Of a DNA stretch of 64,000 nt, positions 23,708 through 34,700 are shown one piece after another (position 1 is the first letter of the stretch; every line of letters begins with the position of its first letter). Under the pieces are notes generated by a model. It was given only the letters and a program-made list of their open reading frames with translations, was not told the DNA's origin and did not search any database. The stretch covers positions 82,819,174-82,883,173 of the forward strand of contig CM045991.1 of assembly GCA_025175895.1 (NCBI GenBank), written 5' to 3'. This DNA is from Wurfbainia villosa (taxonomy: Eukaryota; Streptophyta; Magnoliopsida; Zingiberales; Zingiberaceae). The position numbers and the translations under genes were made by a program.

Positions 23708-25542
23708 TGTTAGTAAAAGCCCTAGAGCCAATCATGTGATGATTGTTGTATGGACTTTATTGTATCATATTCCTATTTATAAAGGCATGGTTATTATATT
23801 TACTTGTATTGGTGCCAAATAACTAAATATAATAATGTCCTTGAGTAGTAGGTTCTTATCTATATCAATCGATTGGTTGAATCAATAATGAGATGATATA
23901 GAGAACACTACTCTTAATCATTCCTAGTCGAGTATTAACATTCAGGGATAATGTTAATGCGTAGAGACTAGCATGTAGGTCAATAAGATGACTTGATCTC
24001 ACAAGTCATGGATATGAGATATCAAGTTGACACATGGGTATGCATTGGAGAATGTATACTGAATGACCCGCCATGAGAAAGTATCATGGATCGTTATATG
24101 AGTGTCATATACTTTCTCATGTGGCTATTAGTATGACTATTAGTCCTTAGACCTGAAGTCACCATGGTTCCCTACATAAGGAGTTGCATACTTTGGCTTC
24201 GTCAAACGTCACCCGTAAATGGGTGGACTATAAAGGCGATTACTGGGTATGTAAAAAATTATGCGGAGGGATGTGAGTGATGTAGATGAGATCTATCCCT
24301 CCTATATGACGGGAGTGACATCGATATTCTTGATAGAGTAAGACCACGAAGTGCATGGCCATGCCAAAATGAGTCAATATGAGATATTGAGCTCATTTGA
24401 TTAGAGTGAGTCTACTTGGAGTTCAAGATTTAGATTGTACCGAGGATGACACGGTCTATGCCTCGATTGGTCAATCTAGATGTCAAGGATAGAGGGACAT
24501 TGTCACATATTGTTAGAGTCACAATTAGTAGTCACAAAGGTGATGTTGGAGCTCAACATTCTTGTAACTTGGGTAGCAATGATGTGTTGCTAAATACCGC
24601 TCATTGCTTATGTTCCTAAATCGGTTTAGAGACATTGCCAACGTTACAAGAACCTATAGGGTCACACACATAAGGGAAATTAGATGGAGATTAGGTTCAT
24701 ATGATGAACCATGAGGATTAGGTTAATGGGATGAACCAAATTGGATTAAGAGTAATCCAAATTAGACTAATTGAGTTAGACTCAAGTTGATTCAAGTGTT
24801 GAATGAGTCTAATTTAGATTTGATTCATCAAATCAATTTAAATTAAATGAATAGAGATTCATTAAATTAAATTGACTTGAGTCAAGTGGTTAGATTTGAT
24901 CAACCATGGGAGATTAGAGGTCAAGTTTGACTTGACTTGAGAGGGAAGATGAAAGGTCAAGTTTGACTTGACCAAATGTCATGTCATGATGATGACTTGG
25001 CATGGCCGGCCAATGATGATGCTCCACATCATCATTGACTTTGTCAATTGGTGCCACATCATGAGGGAGACCAAGGGTCATGGGAGTTACATGCATGCAT
25101 GTAACCCCCTTCCTTGAAGTGGTCGGCCACTTTAGGGGTTTCAAAGTGGGAATTCATTTTGTGAGTTACTCATTCCATCATCTTCAACCTTGGATCATCT
25201 TCCTCTCAAGCTCTCTCCCTCTCCCAACCTCCTTGGTCGAAATTCCTAAAGGAGTGCTAGCACACTCTAAGGCATTTTTCTCCACCTATTGCTTGTGTGG
25301 ATACCAATAGAGGAGTGTGCACTTGACACTCTCGAGTTCCAGCAACCTTTTGGACGAGCGGGATTTGCGAAGGGCATCGCATCGAGGGTAATGATCTCAC
25401 CTCTTAGATCTAAGGTATATCTAGGGTTTTAGTAAGCACATACATGTTTTATAATTTTTATACTTCGCACGGATCCATGGCCGGGGCTTCCGAGGTTTCC
25501 GCAATGCAAAAAGCGGTTTTTGCGGCTCGGAAAAACCCAACA
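23708..25542 (+). mobile_element. Copy B 3' LTR
   Basis: 1835 bp with the same ends as the A LTRs. It resembles the A 5' LTR more than the A 3' LTR at several indel positions. It is followed by GCTAA, as after A, which fits duplication of the flank rather than a separate insertion. Confidence 0.9.
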
Positions 25543-26447
25543 GCTAAAAGGGGTAATATTATTACTGGGAAAATTAAATAAATAGGACATGGTTTAGGGA
25601 TTTAATTAAGCCAATCCTTGGCTTAATGTTAAATGGGATTAAGTGGATCTAGGTTTAAGTCCTATCGGGTTTTAAACCCAACTCGTTATTAAAACTCGAT
25701 CCGTTTTTCCCTTAACACCCAGCCACCTTATTTTTTTCCCATTTCTTCCGTGCGGTTTCTCATCACCCATTAAAGTTGAGCATGCTCCTCCAATTTCTTT
25801 CTCACTGCGCGACTTCTCTACCTCTCGCCTCCTCATCTCCTCATCGCAGAATTTCTTCGCCTCCTTCTTCTTCCCTGCAAGCGGTAGTGAGAGGAGTGTC
25901 CTCGACTGTCTCCACGGACGGGTAGGACTGGAGGGTAGGAGTGGTTGTGAGGGGGTTGCAGGTTGAAAGGGTTCGCTGTCGGTTGTCATCGGAGCTAGCT
26001 AAGAGCCGAATTTTTCTTACCTTGAACAAGATCTAGGTTCTAGCTATGATTTTCCTTTGTTGAGCTCGATCTGTGATTTGGGCAGTGACCTTGAGCCGGT
26101 GAACAGGGGATAAGGGAAGATTTGCTGCCGATGGAGATTTGGGGCCGGTAAGTTTGATCTAATCTTCTCTTTGCATATGTCAATTGTTGTGTGTGATCTT
26201 TGTTGTGTGTCAATGCGATTTGATCTAGACTTCGGGGTTCCCTGTCAATAGATCATGTTGTATGAGGCTGCTATTGGCTATGAACTGGCTGTGATGGAGT
26301 GGATAAAGCTGGGTTACAATGAGGATTTCAACTAGGGTGGTTAAATCCCTAAATGGGGGTAACAGTGAGTTGTGAGGGTTGTGATGGTGAGTTTGAGAGA
26401 TCATCCCCATGGTATTGGCAATTGGGGGTTGATGCAGTGGATTGATT
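25543..26447 (+). mobile_element. Element T LTR, middle segment (second copy)
   Basis: Duplicate of 18400-19304. It continues without a joint into 26448-28424, so this copy is the one connected to the rest of element T. Confidence 0.75.
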
Positions 26448-28424
26448 TATGAAGAAAGGAGTGTATTGATCTATAGTGGGTTGTGTTGTTGAGTTCGGTG
26501 TGGAAAGATGTGTGTGTGATGATGATCTGTTATGTACTGTGTATGGAACTGTGATGGGTTGGGTGTGAGCTAGATGTTAGTGATCTAATGTAGAAGCTGA
26601 AGGCTCAATATGGAGTTTGGTTGTTGTGAATTAGCCATGGGTGATCGGGGTTTCTAACTCGTATTCGGTAGATTAAGCGAGTATGAGCTCGAAGTAGAAT
26701 TTAATATAATTGTTTGGCGCGTGTTGAAACTTAATGTGTGTTATGATATGTGCAGGACGTGAATACGAGGCAGAACCTTGGTCATGAAGATTTTATTATT
26801 ACGAGCTTTATATTAGGTGGATAATTTCCTACCCTGGTCAGGTAGTTGTAAATCTTGATGCATGAGGATTTAGATTTATGATCATATTACCTTGACTCCA
26901 CTCCTGTTATGCTATTGTTTGATATGTAGTCTTTTCCCTTTAAATACTCTATTGTTGTTATCACATTTTCCTTGGTTATGATCAGTTGAGTACGATTCTC
27001 TGTAGGATAGAGAGTGTGTTGATCAATTGAGTATGACTCTCTATAGGAGTGAGAGTATGTGGTGGATGTATGTTATGTGTGACTGTGCATTCATGCTATT
27101 TACATGCATGCTGGTGACTTGGTTTCCCTTGTGGTTGAGAGAGTGGTTAGTCATCCTGCCTCCACGGTTACTCATGGTAGTAGTAGCTAGTGTGAGGGGA
27201 GAGCATTTTTTGTGCCGCACTCGACCACTATAGACGGCGGTAGTTGGAGTTGTGTGCAATTGTTCTGCGTGTGTGGCACTCGACCACTCATGAGTAGTGA
27301 TTGTCAGAGTGGCCAATAGCAGGGACCCCAGTTGTGTAGCTAGCTCTTTATGCTTATATGCTACTTGTTCATACTGTCCACTCGCCCACTCGAGAGTAGT
27401 GGTTGGTGTTGAGTTGGGACAGTTGTCATGTCGAGCCACCTAGGCCACACTGGGGTCATGGTAGCGAGTATATATATATATATGGATGGTTGTGATTAGT
27501 ATATATATAGTTGCAGTTTATACATATGCTTGGTGTGATGTTGCATTTGTTTGTATTATGCTTGCTACATTTATTTGTACATCATCATACATGCTACTTG
27601 AATTTTCTATATGGTTGTGTGTGGGATACCTGTGTATGAGTTGGTCGGACTATTACATACCTTTGACCAGTATCATGATATAGTATGAGTTAGACCAGAT
27701 TTATGGTTTGTATTTGTTATAGAATGTTAGTAAGGCAGTTGTTGATTATAGAGTTAGTATTACTATTCATGTTGTATATTGTGGATATATGCTCAGGTTG
27801 GATGAGTGTAGCATAGCAGACTTTCAGGTATGTCTACACTTTATATTGTTCTGTTGTTTAGTTGGTATATGCATGTATATATATATCATACTGGTGTATA
27901 CCTATTGTATCTTTAGATGGTATATTGTTGAATCTCATGAGATTTATGCTATATATGCATTATCTTTCATATTACCGTTGAGTTTTGTACTCACCACCAC
28001 AAACCCTCAATTTTCTTGTTGCCCAGGTAACAAGTAGAAGACTTGGTGACGGCTTGAAGCATCGCTAGTTAATCCATCTCATCTCACTTCCGAGGCTCTT
28101 GTGGTTATTTTGGTTTTCCGTATGCTTTAGTTATGCACTTGGAGTTTATGTGGTGTTATGTGTTGTGGACTCGTTCTGTTGGTGTACACATGTGTTGTTT
28201 CGAATTTTATGTCGGTACTTTCTTATTTTGTGGTCAGTCATATCGGTATGCATTGTTGTGAAGTTTGTTATTTCGTATGTGATGATTTCTGCTGTGAGTT
28301 TTATATTATATGTATATCTGTTGTTGTGGTTGTGGTCGAAAGGCTTTTTATGAATAGGATATTGTGTCACGTACAAGGGAGATGCTGTCCATTTTTTGAC
28401 TCGGCATACTCTCAAGGAGTGACA
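26448..28424 (+). mobile_element. Element T 5' LTR, 3' segment
   Basis: Non-coding, T-rich on the plus strand. It ends CAAGGAGTGACA immediately before a Met-tRNA-like primer site, which defines the LTR end. A region near 27240-27420 carries repeated CACTCGACCACT-like blocks, and a short (TA)n lies at about 27470. Frames such as 27789-28037 and 28099-28439 have no recognised domain. Confidence 0.7.
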
Positions 28425-28429
28425 ACTTT

Positions 28430-28443
28430 ATTGGTATAAGAAC
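28430..28443 (+). other. Element T primer-binding site (degraded)
   Basis: ATTGGTATAAGAACC-like sequence follows the LTR end after a five-base spacer. It matches the Met-tRNA complement TTGGTATCAGAGCC with two changes. Confidence 0.6.
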
Positions 28444-28818
28444 CCTAGGTTTTGCAATGTCATTCAAAGATGTTTTGCGTTGAGTTTTGGGTTCTCAGGA
28501 GTCGATTTGTTTTTGTTTTTGGTTTTGTGAGATGGGATTGATAGTGGCATGAGCTCCGAGCAGCACGAAGTAAGAATTATTGATACCTTATATTCTGATT
28601 AGATACTTTTCTAAAATTGTTCAGCAGGTGTTGACAGACAGAGTTATTCCACTTGTACAGACTCGTAGTAGGGGTCGTCCACTAAGGTGACCGGCCGGAG
28701 TTGCCTTTAGTGTTTATACTCTCGGTTTTGTTGGCTATGCTTTTAGTGATTATAACAGGGAAAGACATGTAGTGTGTTAGTCACTATTCGTAACTGTGGA
28801 ATGAGTTGACCACGGGAA
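28444..28818 (+). pseudogene. Element T leader and gag start, decayed
   Basis: No long frame remains. A short QTRSRGRPL-type peptide (about 28660-28690) resembles the basic N-terminal region of gypsy gag. The segment ends at GGGAA (28814-28818), the target site of element D, and resumes at 35818. Confidence 0.45.
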
Positions 28819-29929
28819 TGTTGGTGTAGTAGGCACCTAAGTCGAACCTGAGTTTTGATTATAGCAAACGATACAAAGTTAAGCTCATATCATTATCTCA
28901 CGAGCTGAATCGAGTATGAAGAAAAGTGCTATAGCTGGAGCTGAAGGCTAGCGACACCCGGAGGAAGCCGCGGTGGTCGGGCGACACTCGAGTGACTTCA
29001 GAGGGAGCCGAAGGAATTGAGTGGAAGGCCGAAAGCAAAGGCGAAACAGTAAGTATCGAGGTAAACTCGTGTGAGTGCGAGTGTAAGTGAGGCCGTATCC
29101 TCTTTACGGGGATAGACTTAAGCATAAATCTGACCCAAGACATCTCATTGGTGGTCTAGGTCGAGATCGGATGGTTGGAGGCCGTCGAAATAATGTTATT
29201 GTTTAGCTAACTTGTCATTTATTAGCATCGATCATTGCCCGGCTTGGAGGACTCATTGCTATCAATCGGTCATTGTCTGTCAACATTCGACTGATGCTGC
29301 CATCAATCGACTGATGATGGCTATCGGTCGACTGATGGTCAAGGATCCGCTTCGAGGAGTCAAGGCTTATCACCTCATTTCAAGGGGTGTGATGCTCAAA
29401 TGTGATTGGCTAGGGTTCCTCTCAAAAAGGGGCTCAAAGGCTATAAAAGGAGGGCCTATCCTAGGGTTTCTTCATCAATCCTAAGCTTCCAAAAAGCCTC
29501 CGCAATGCTACGACTCTCCGACAATGAAGTTCTACTTCTCCGACGTCTAGGTTTAATTGTTTATATTTTTGTTTCGTCGGTATAATCTTCATTTCAGTTT
29601 ATATTTTTCATATCAATTATCTCGGAGTTTTTATCATTATGAGGAGAGGGGGAGTGTCCCTCTACCTCAAAGCTTTGTGATTTTTCTTGTACTCGATTAA
29701 CTCCTACCTCCAACGAGGAGGAGTTCTTTAGTGATTTTCCCTCTGTGCGTGATCAAGGATCACTAGGGCCTTGGAGTAGTAGCCGAAGGCTACGAACCAA
29801 GTAAAAAACCATTTGTCTTCTTTGTGTTTGATTTTACTTTCCGCTGCATTTAATTGTCTTGAAACGAACTTGAAAAAAAAGGGTTTATCGCTATTCACCC
29901 CCCCTCTAACGATCCGCTTCGATCCAACA
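28819..29929 (+). mobile_element. Element D 5' LTR
   Basis: 1111 bp, TGTTGGTG to TCCAACA. The TATA box is CTATAAAAGG at 29441-29450. Palindromic CAGTCGACTG-type motifs upstream of it are partly degraded compared with the 3' LTR. Confidence 0.9.
29441..29450 (+). promoter_or_regulatory. TATA box of element D 5' LTR
   Basis: CTATAAAAGG followed by a GGGCC block; identical in the 3' LTR at about 35330-35339. Confidence 0.65.
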
Positions 29930-29930
29930 A

Positions 29931-29944
29931 TTGGTATCAGAGCC
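29931..29944 (+). other. Element D primer-binding site, initiator Met-tRNA
   Basis: TTGGTATCAGAGCC is a perfect match to the plant initiator Met-tRNA 3' complement, two bases after the LTR end. Confidence 0.93.
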
Positions 29945-30146
29945 GGGGGTTGCTAAGATTTGGTGAAACCACCGATCTAGCTTTTTATAGATTTTTTTCT
30001 TCTTTTTCTTCTGTTTATTTCGAATTTATTTCACTTGGTCAATTTTTCTCCCGCACTACTAATCCAAGACGCGAGTCTTGGTACATTTCGTGTGTTTTTG
30101 TCGTTGCTAGGTTTTTCGTCTTCATCTCCTTGTTTATTTTGTATCA

Positions 30147-30938
30147 ATGGCCCATCTCGAGGGTTTTAGCACCGTCCGACCTCCGTTTTACAATGGAGAT
30201 GACTTCCGTTATTGGAAGGGTCGGATGGAATGCTTTCTCAAAACTCAAATTGAGATGTGGATCATAATCCAAACGGGATTCACACTTCCGACTAACGAAG
30301 TGGGTGAATCCTTGGATTATGACCAATGGACCATTGCGACAAAACGACAAGTCGAAGCCGACGCCAAGGCAACTCAAATCCTCCAATGCGGCTTGTCCAA
30401 GGAGGAGCTTAATCGTGTCGGCCCCTTCATCAGCGCAAAGGACCTTTGGACAAAGCTAGTGGAGCTACACGAAGGAACCGATGAAGCCAAGGTATGTAAG
30501 CACGATCTTTTGTTTAATATATTGTATAATCTAAAAATGCAGGAACATGAAACGGCGATGCAACTTAATGCCCGCGTTCAAGACATAGTCAATAATCTAC
30601 ACGCGATCGGGCAAAAGGTCGAAAACCGTGACCTTATAAGGTATGTTCTTAACTCTTTTTCGAGGACTACCTTGTGGGCATCAATGGTCGATGCCTACAA
30701 GGTCTCCAAGGATCTTTCGAAACTTAGGTTAGATGAATTATTTTCCAATTTTGAACATCATGAGCAGTCTAACTCGGAACCTGAGAAGGGTATAGCACTT
30801 TTTGCAGGTTCAAGGAAGAAAACAACAAACAAGCCATCCCCGAAGGAAGAAGAGGATGAGTCCGATTCGGAGGTCGACTCGGAAATGGAGGCTGAACTAG
30901 TCAACCTAGTTCAGAGGATAGTCAAGGGCCAAAAATGA
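30147..30938 (+). CDS. Element D gag (UBN2-type)
   Basis: 263 residues from ATG 30147. It has the copia gag core of the UBN2 class: FYNGDDFRYWKGRM near residues 14-27, the LSKEELNRVGPF segment around 90, and LYNLKMQEHET near 127. An acidic Glu/Asp/Ser-rich tail follows (about residues 230-255). A stop at 30936 ends it before the zinc knuckle, which lies in another frame just downstream. Gag would form the virus-like particle. Confidence 0.88.
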   Translation: MAHLEGFSTVRPPFYNGDDFRYWKGRMECFLKTQIEMWIIIQTGFTLPTNEVGESLDYDQWTIATKRQVEADAKATQILQCGLSKEELNRVGPFISAKDLWTKLVELHEGTDEAKVCKHDLLFNILYNLKMQEHETAMQLNARVQDIVNNLHAIGQKVENRDLIRYVLNSFSRTTLWASMVDAYKVSKDLSKLRLDELFSNFEHHEQSNSEPEKGIALFAGSRKKTTNKPSPKEEEDESDSEVDSEMEAELVNLVQRIVKGQK

Positions 30939-31661
30939 ATCGTCATTTGACCAAACGAAGGTAAGCCTAAAAGTTCAAATATTAGATGTTACGAATGCAA
31001 CAGGTTTGGACACATCAAGTCCGAATGCCCAAAACTCAAGAGCAAAGCACCAAAACACAAAAAGGCACTCAACGCTACTTGGGAAGAAGCATCCGAGGAA
31101 GAAGATAATGATCATGTCCTCGTGGATAAACCAATTGAATCGGAGACGGAGTCGGAACCGGAACGTGAATCGAAAATCGAAGACGAGTCGGACTGCGAAG
31201 CACTATTCAAGACAAGCCACGGATACGCATCCGGTTCAAAAGATACACTCAAGGTAAACAATCTAGGACACAACATCAACTAACTAATCAAGAACGAACC
31301 AAAAGTGTTCTTGAGCTCCTACACATGGATCTATTTGATTCATACGGAGCTAAGTCACTTAATGGGAGTAAATTATGCTTAGTCATAATTGATGACTATT
31401 CTAGATTTACTTGGGTTAGGTTCATCAAACACAAAAGTGATACCCTAGATCAATTAATCAACCTATTTAAGTTAATAAAATCAATAAAGCATTAAAATCA
31501 AGAGACTTAGGTCTGATCATGGTGGTGAATTCAAGAACCATAGGTTTACAGAATTCTGTAACCTAAATGGATACCACCATGAGTTCTCTTTCCCTAGAAC
31601 TCCACAACAAAATGGCCTAGTAGAATGCAAAAATATAACCCTACAAGAAGCCGCTAGGACA
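30939..31661 (+). pseudogene. Element D zinc knuckle and integrase core, with protease deleted
   Basis: A CCHC knuckle (CYECNRFGHIKSEC) lies at about 30988-31030. An acidic Lys/Glu-rich stretch follows, and then from about 31310 the integrase core (HMDLFDSYG, IIDDYSRFTW) with a later RSDHGGEF block (about 31512) and a QNGLVE block (about 31605). No protease DTG motif and no HHCC pre-integrase site occur between knuckle and integrase, so roughly that block is deleted. A stop lies near 31494. Confidence 0.82.
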
Positions 31662-32438
31662 ATGTTAAATGAGTATAACCTACCCGATAGGTTTTGGGCA
31701 GAAGCCGTAAGTACGACATGCTATGTCCAAAATAGGATCCTTATGGTAAAGAGGCACCTTAAGACCTCATATGAGATTTATCATGATAAAATACCTAACA
31801 TCAAGTACTTTAGGGTATTTGGGTGTAAGGTACATATCCTAAATACTAAGGATTACCTAGGAAAATTTACATCCAAAATCTCGACCAGAATCTTTCTAGG
31901 ATACTCGACTACAAGTAGAGCTTATAGAGTATATAATCATGACACCCTTAGAGTCGAGGAGACTATCAATGTAGTATTTGATGAAGGACACGAACCTACA
32001 AAACCCCCGGCAACCCCAATTAGTGAGCCGATTCATACTAGACCTAACTCTGATCCGGAGATCAGGTCTAGTATTAATCCTAACCTAAGTCAACCAAGTT
32101 ATCCTATCGACCAAGTGATAGATGACTCTAACCAAACTAGAACTCAAACGAGTCATCCTATTGATCAAGTTATAGACTCAAACCCAAATCCAACTAGGAC
32201 TCAAATGAATCATCCTATCGACCAAGTAATAGGTGATCCAAGTCTAGGAGTTCGAACTAGAGTCTCATACAGAAACCTTAGTCAAATCTCCTTGATTTCC
32301 AAAATTGAACCCAAGACTATTGACCAAGCTCTTCTTGATCCTGATTGGATTATTGCAATGCAAGAAGAGCTGGCTCAATTCATTAAGAACGAAGTATGGG
32401 AATTAGTACCACCACCTAAAGATAAAACAATCGTTTGA
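31662..32438 (+). CDS. Element D integrase C-terminal region
   Basis: 258 residues beginning within integrase (FWAEAV near residues 12-17). It has the copia FGCKVHI and IFLGYS blocks (about 53-59 and 77-82), then a linker with three Ser/Thr-rich repeats of a 'HPIDQVI' unit, and the junction to RT (MQEEL, NEVWELVPPP). A TGA at 32436 interrupts the entry to RT. Confidence 0.85.
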   Translation: MLNEYNLPDRFWAEAVSTTCYVQNRILMVKRHLKTSYEIYHDKIPNIKYFRVFGCKVHILNTKDYLGKFTSKISTRIFLGYSTTSRAYRVYNHDTLRVEETINVVFDEGHEPTKPPATPISEPIHTRPNSDPEIRSSINPNLSQPSYPIDQVIDDSNQTRTQTSHPIDQVIDSNPNPTRTQMNHPIDQVIGDPSLGVRTRVSYRNLSQISLISKIEPKTIDQALLDPDWIIAMQEELAQFIKNEVWELVPPPKDKTIV

Positions 32439-32959
32439 ACAAGGTGGGTGTTTAGAAATAAACTTGATGACAAAGGTGAAGTAGTTAGAAATAAAGCTAG
32501 ACTAGTCGCTAAAGGGTTTAGTCAAGTCGAAGGTTTATATTACGACGAGACCTATGCCCCAGTAGCTAGATTAGAGTCCATTCAAATGCTATTAGCGTAT
32601 GCTGCACATCGAGGATTCAAGTTGTTTCAAATGGATGTGAAATCAGCATTCTTAAATGGATACATTAAAGAAGAGATTTATGTTACTCAACCCCCCCCCC
32701 CCCCAGTTTCGAAAGTTTAAACAAACCCGACCATGTCCTTAGGTTAAAGAAAGCTCTCTATGGACTTAAACAAGCTCCTCGAGCTTGGTACGAGAGACTT
32801 TCGATTTATCTTAAGTCCAAAGGATTTAACCAAGGTGTAGTTGACCCAATCCTTTTCGTAAAAACCTTAGGCAAAGACATATTCATAGCCCAAATCTACG
32901 TAGATGATATTATTTTCGGAACCACCAACTCGATCCTACTGAATGAATTCATTTCACTT
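32439..32959 (+). pseudogene. Element D reverse transcriptase, first part
   Basis: Frame 32448-32720 carries RNKARLVAKGF, YDETYAPVARLE and QMDVKSAFLNG. A run of 14 C at 32691-32704 then breaks the frame after QPP. RT goes on in another frame with KALYGLKQAPRAWYERL (about 32750) and the catalytic YVDD (about 32897-32908). Confidence 0.87.
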
Positions 32960-33841
32960 ATGAAAAGTGAATTTGAAATGAATTTAGTAGGAGAGTTGAG
33001 TTTCTTCTTAGGTCTACAAATTAAACAAACTAAAGATGGAATATACCTACATCAACGCAAATATACTAGGGAATTAATTAAACGCTTTGGAATGCAAGAC
33101 GCTAAAATTCTTAATACCCCAATGGCAATGAATGTAAATATAGAAGAAGATGTAATCGGAAATTCAATTGATTTAAAATACTATAGAAGCATAATAGAGA
33201 GTCTCCTTTACTTAACTGCGAGCCGACCTGATATCCTATTTGCAGTAAGTATGTGCGCAAGGTTCCAAACCTGTGCCAAGGAGTCTCACCTAACTCTAGT
33301 CAAGCGTATCCTTAGATATCTAAAGGGTACACTTAATGTCGGTATTTGGTACCCTAGATCTACTGAGTTCGAACTAACCGACTACTCTGATTCGTACTAT
33401 GCCGGTAGTAAGCTCGATAGAAAGAGTACGAGTGGTTGTTGTCAACTTCTCGGCTCGAGTCTAGTGAATTGGTGCAGTAGGAAGCAACACTGTGTTGCCT
33501 TATCTACTACCGAAGCCGAATACATTGCGATGGGTGAGTGTGTCACTCTGCTTCTTTGGATGAAGCACACTCTCCGAGACTTTAAATTAGACTTTACACA
33601 CACTAAACTTCACGTAGATAACATTAGTTCAATCAACCTTACTAAGAATCTGATATGTCACTCTAGGACCAAACATATAGAGGTCAAACACCATTTCATT
33701 CGAGAACATGTGGCTAACGGAGCCATACAACTCGAATACGTCGAATCGAAGTCTAACTTGGCAGACCTATTTACTAAACCCCTACCCGAAGCCGAATTTA
33801 GTCTATTAAGACGAAAATTGGGCATGTGCATAGTAGAATAA
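32960..33841 (+). CDS. Element D reverse transcriptase end and RNase H
   Basis: 293 residues. The RT end shows FFLGLQI and the HQRKYTREL block (about residues 15-38). RNase H runs from about 135 to 285 with YSDSYYAGS (the first acidic residue of the copia SDADWAG block is retained), STSGCCQLLG, STTEAEYIA, HVDNISSI and SRTKHIEVKHHFIRE blocks. The NLADLFTKPL motif lies near the end. The normal end of pol is reached at 33839. Confidence 0.88.
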   Translation: MKSEFEMNLVGELSFFLGLQIKQTKDGIYLHQRKYTRELIKRFGMQDAKILNTPMAMNVNIEEDVIGNSIDLKYYRSIIESLLYLTASRPDILFAVSMCARFQTCAKESHLTLVKRILRYLKGTLNVGIWYPRSTEFELTDYSDSYYAGSKLDRKSTSGCCQLLGSSLVNWCSRKQHCVALSTTEAEYIAMGECVTLLLWMKHTLRDFKLDFTHTKLHVDNISSINLTKNLICHSRTKHIEVKHHFIREHVANGAIQLEYVESKSNLADLFTKPLPEAEFSLLRRKLGMCIVE

Positions 33842-34700
33842 ACTTACAAATTATGTTTTCTTACTACTATTTCTTACTTTTCATTTTTCATGGAACTAGC
33901 ATAGGACATACCTTAGATATCATGCACCTATAGATTTAAGGAGCCAATACATCTCACAACACATAGGACTAATGTGTCTGTGTACTTAGCCACGTAGATG
34001 GGCGTGAGATGTTAGGACCTTACTCCTAGCTCCAGATGTAGAGCTAGTGCATCGCCAGGAATCACGGAGTATAATCATACATTCTAACCGACTCTGACCA
34101 GGACTGGTTGATTTTTCATATCAATCAAGCCAAATATGAGTTGAACATCTTATAGATGAGCTTATTTTCAATATATTATTTTCAAAATAATATGGAACAT
34201 GCTTGGACTTTTAAATTTAATACTTATTTTTGTCTTTCACACATCCCCACTCTTTTCGATATATGGCAAAAGGGGGAGAAAAAGGCCAAAGGTAAAGGAT
34301 CAAAAAATTTTTTGTGATAACTTAACTCACTTCATATTTATTCACATGGCCAAAAGTTAAGTAAATGCTTACTTAACTTAAACATATTGCTAAGTAATTA
34401 ACATTCTTAAACTCTTCCTAACTAGCAACCCTCAATGGGGAGGATTAAGGGTTTCCTTCAAGACTCACCCTCGGTCAAGGGGGAGATTTCCTCAAGGGGG
34501 AGTACTTGAAGAAAATCCTTACAACTCCTACTTAATTCTTTCTCATGCACATTTACAATTCCTACTTAATCCTTTCTCATGCACATTTACAACTCCTACT
34601 TAATCCTTTTATTATTATTTCTCATGCACTTTATTATTCTTCATGCATGCTATTTTCTTAACTTTGTATGTGGTTTGCCATAGATCAAAAAGGGAGAGAT
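33842..34700 (+). other. Element D 3' non-coding region with several purine tracts
   Basis: No coding frame and no envelope-like gene. It contains GGCAAAAGGGGGAGAAAAAG (about 34265), two AAGGGGGAG tracts (about 34478 and 34494) and the true polypurine tract AAAAAGGGAGAGAT directly before the 3' LTR. A short repeat of CTCATGCACATTTACAA-type sequence lies at about 34540-34630. Confidence 0.75.

Larger units (their letters stand above)
19305..26447 (+). other. Copy B: direct tandem duplication of 12088-19304
   Basis: The unit runs from inside solo LTR S, through element A gag-pol and 3' LTR, into the T LTR. It is then repeated head to tail. The joint reads TATGAAGACATG at about 19304. The left parent is GGATGAGACATG (about 12085) and the right parent TATGAAGAAAGG (about 26446), sharing AGA. 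Copy B has no 5' LTR of its own. It could be real unequal or microhomology-driven duplication, or an assembly duplication. Confidence 0.8.

Noticed and set aside
26448..28440. Several hydrophobic frames (27486-27683, 27789-28037, 28099-28439) resembling membrane proteins
   Set aside because: T-rich LTR sequence gives Phe/Leu/Val/Cys-rich translations by composition. They lie inside the T LTR.
33842..34700. Possible envelope-like gene downstream of pol in SIRE-type element D
   Set aside because: Some SIRE elements have one, but this stretch has no long frame or membrane segment.
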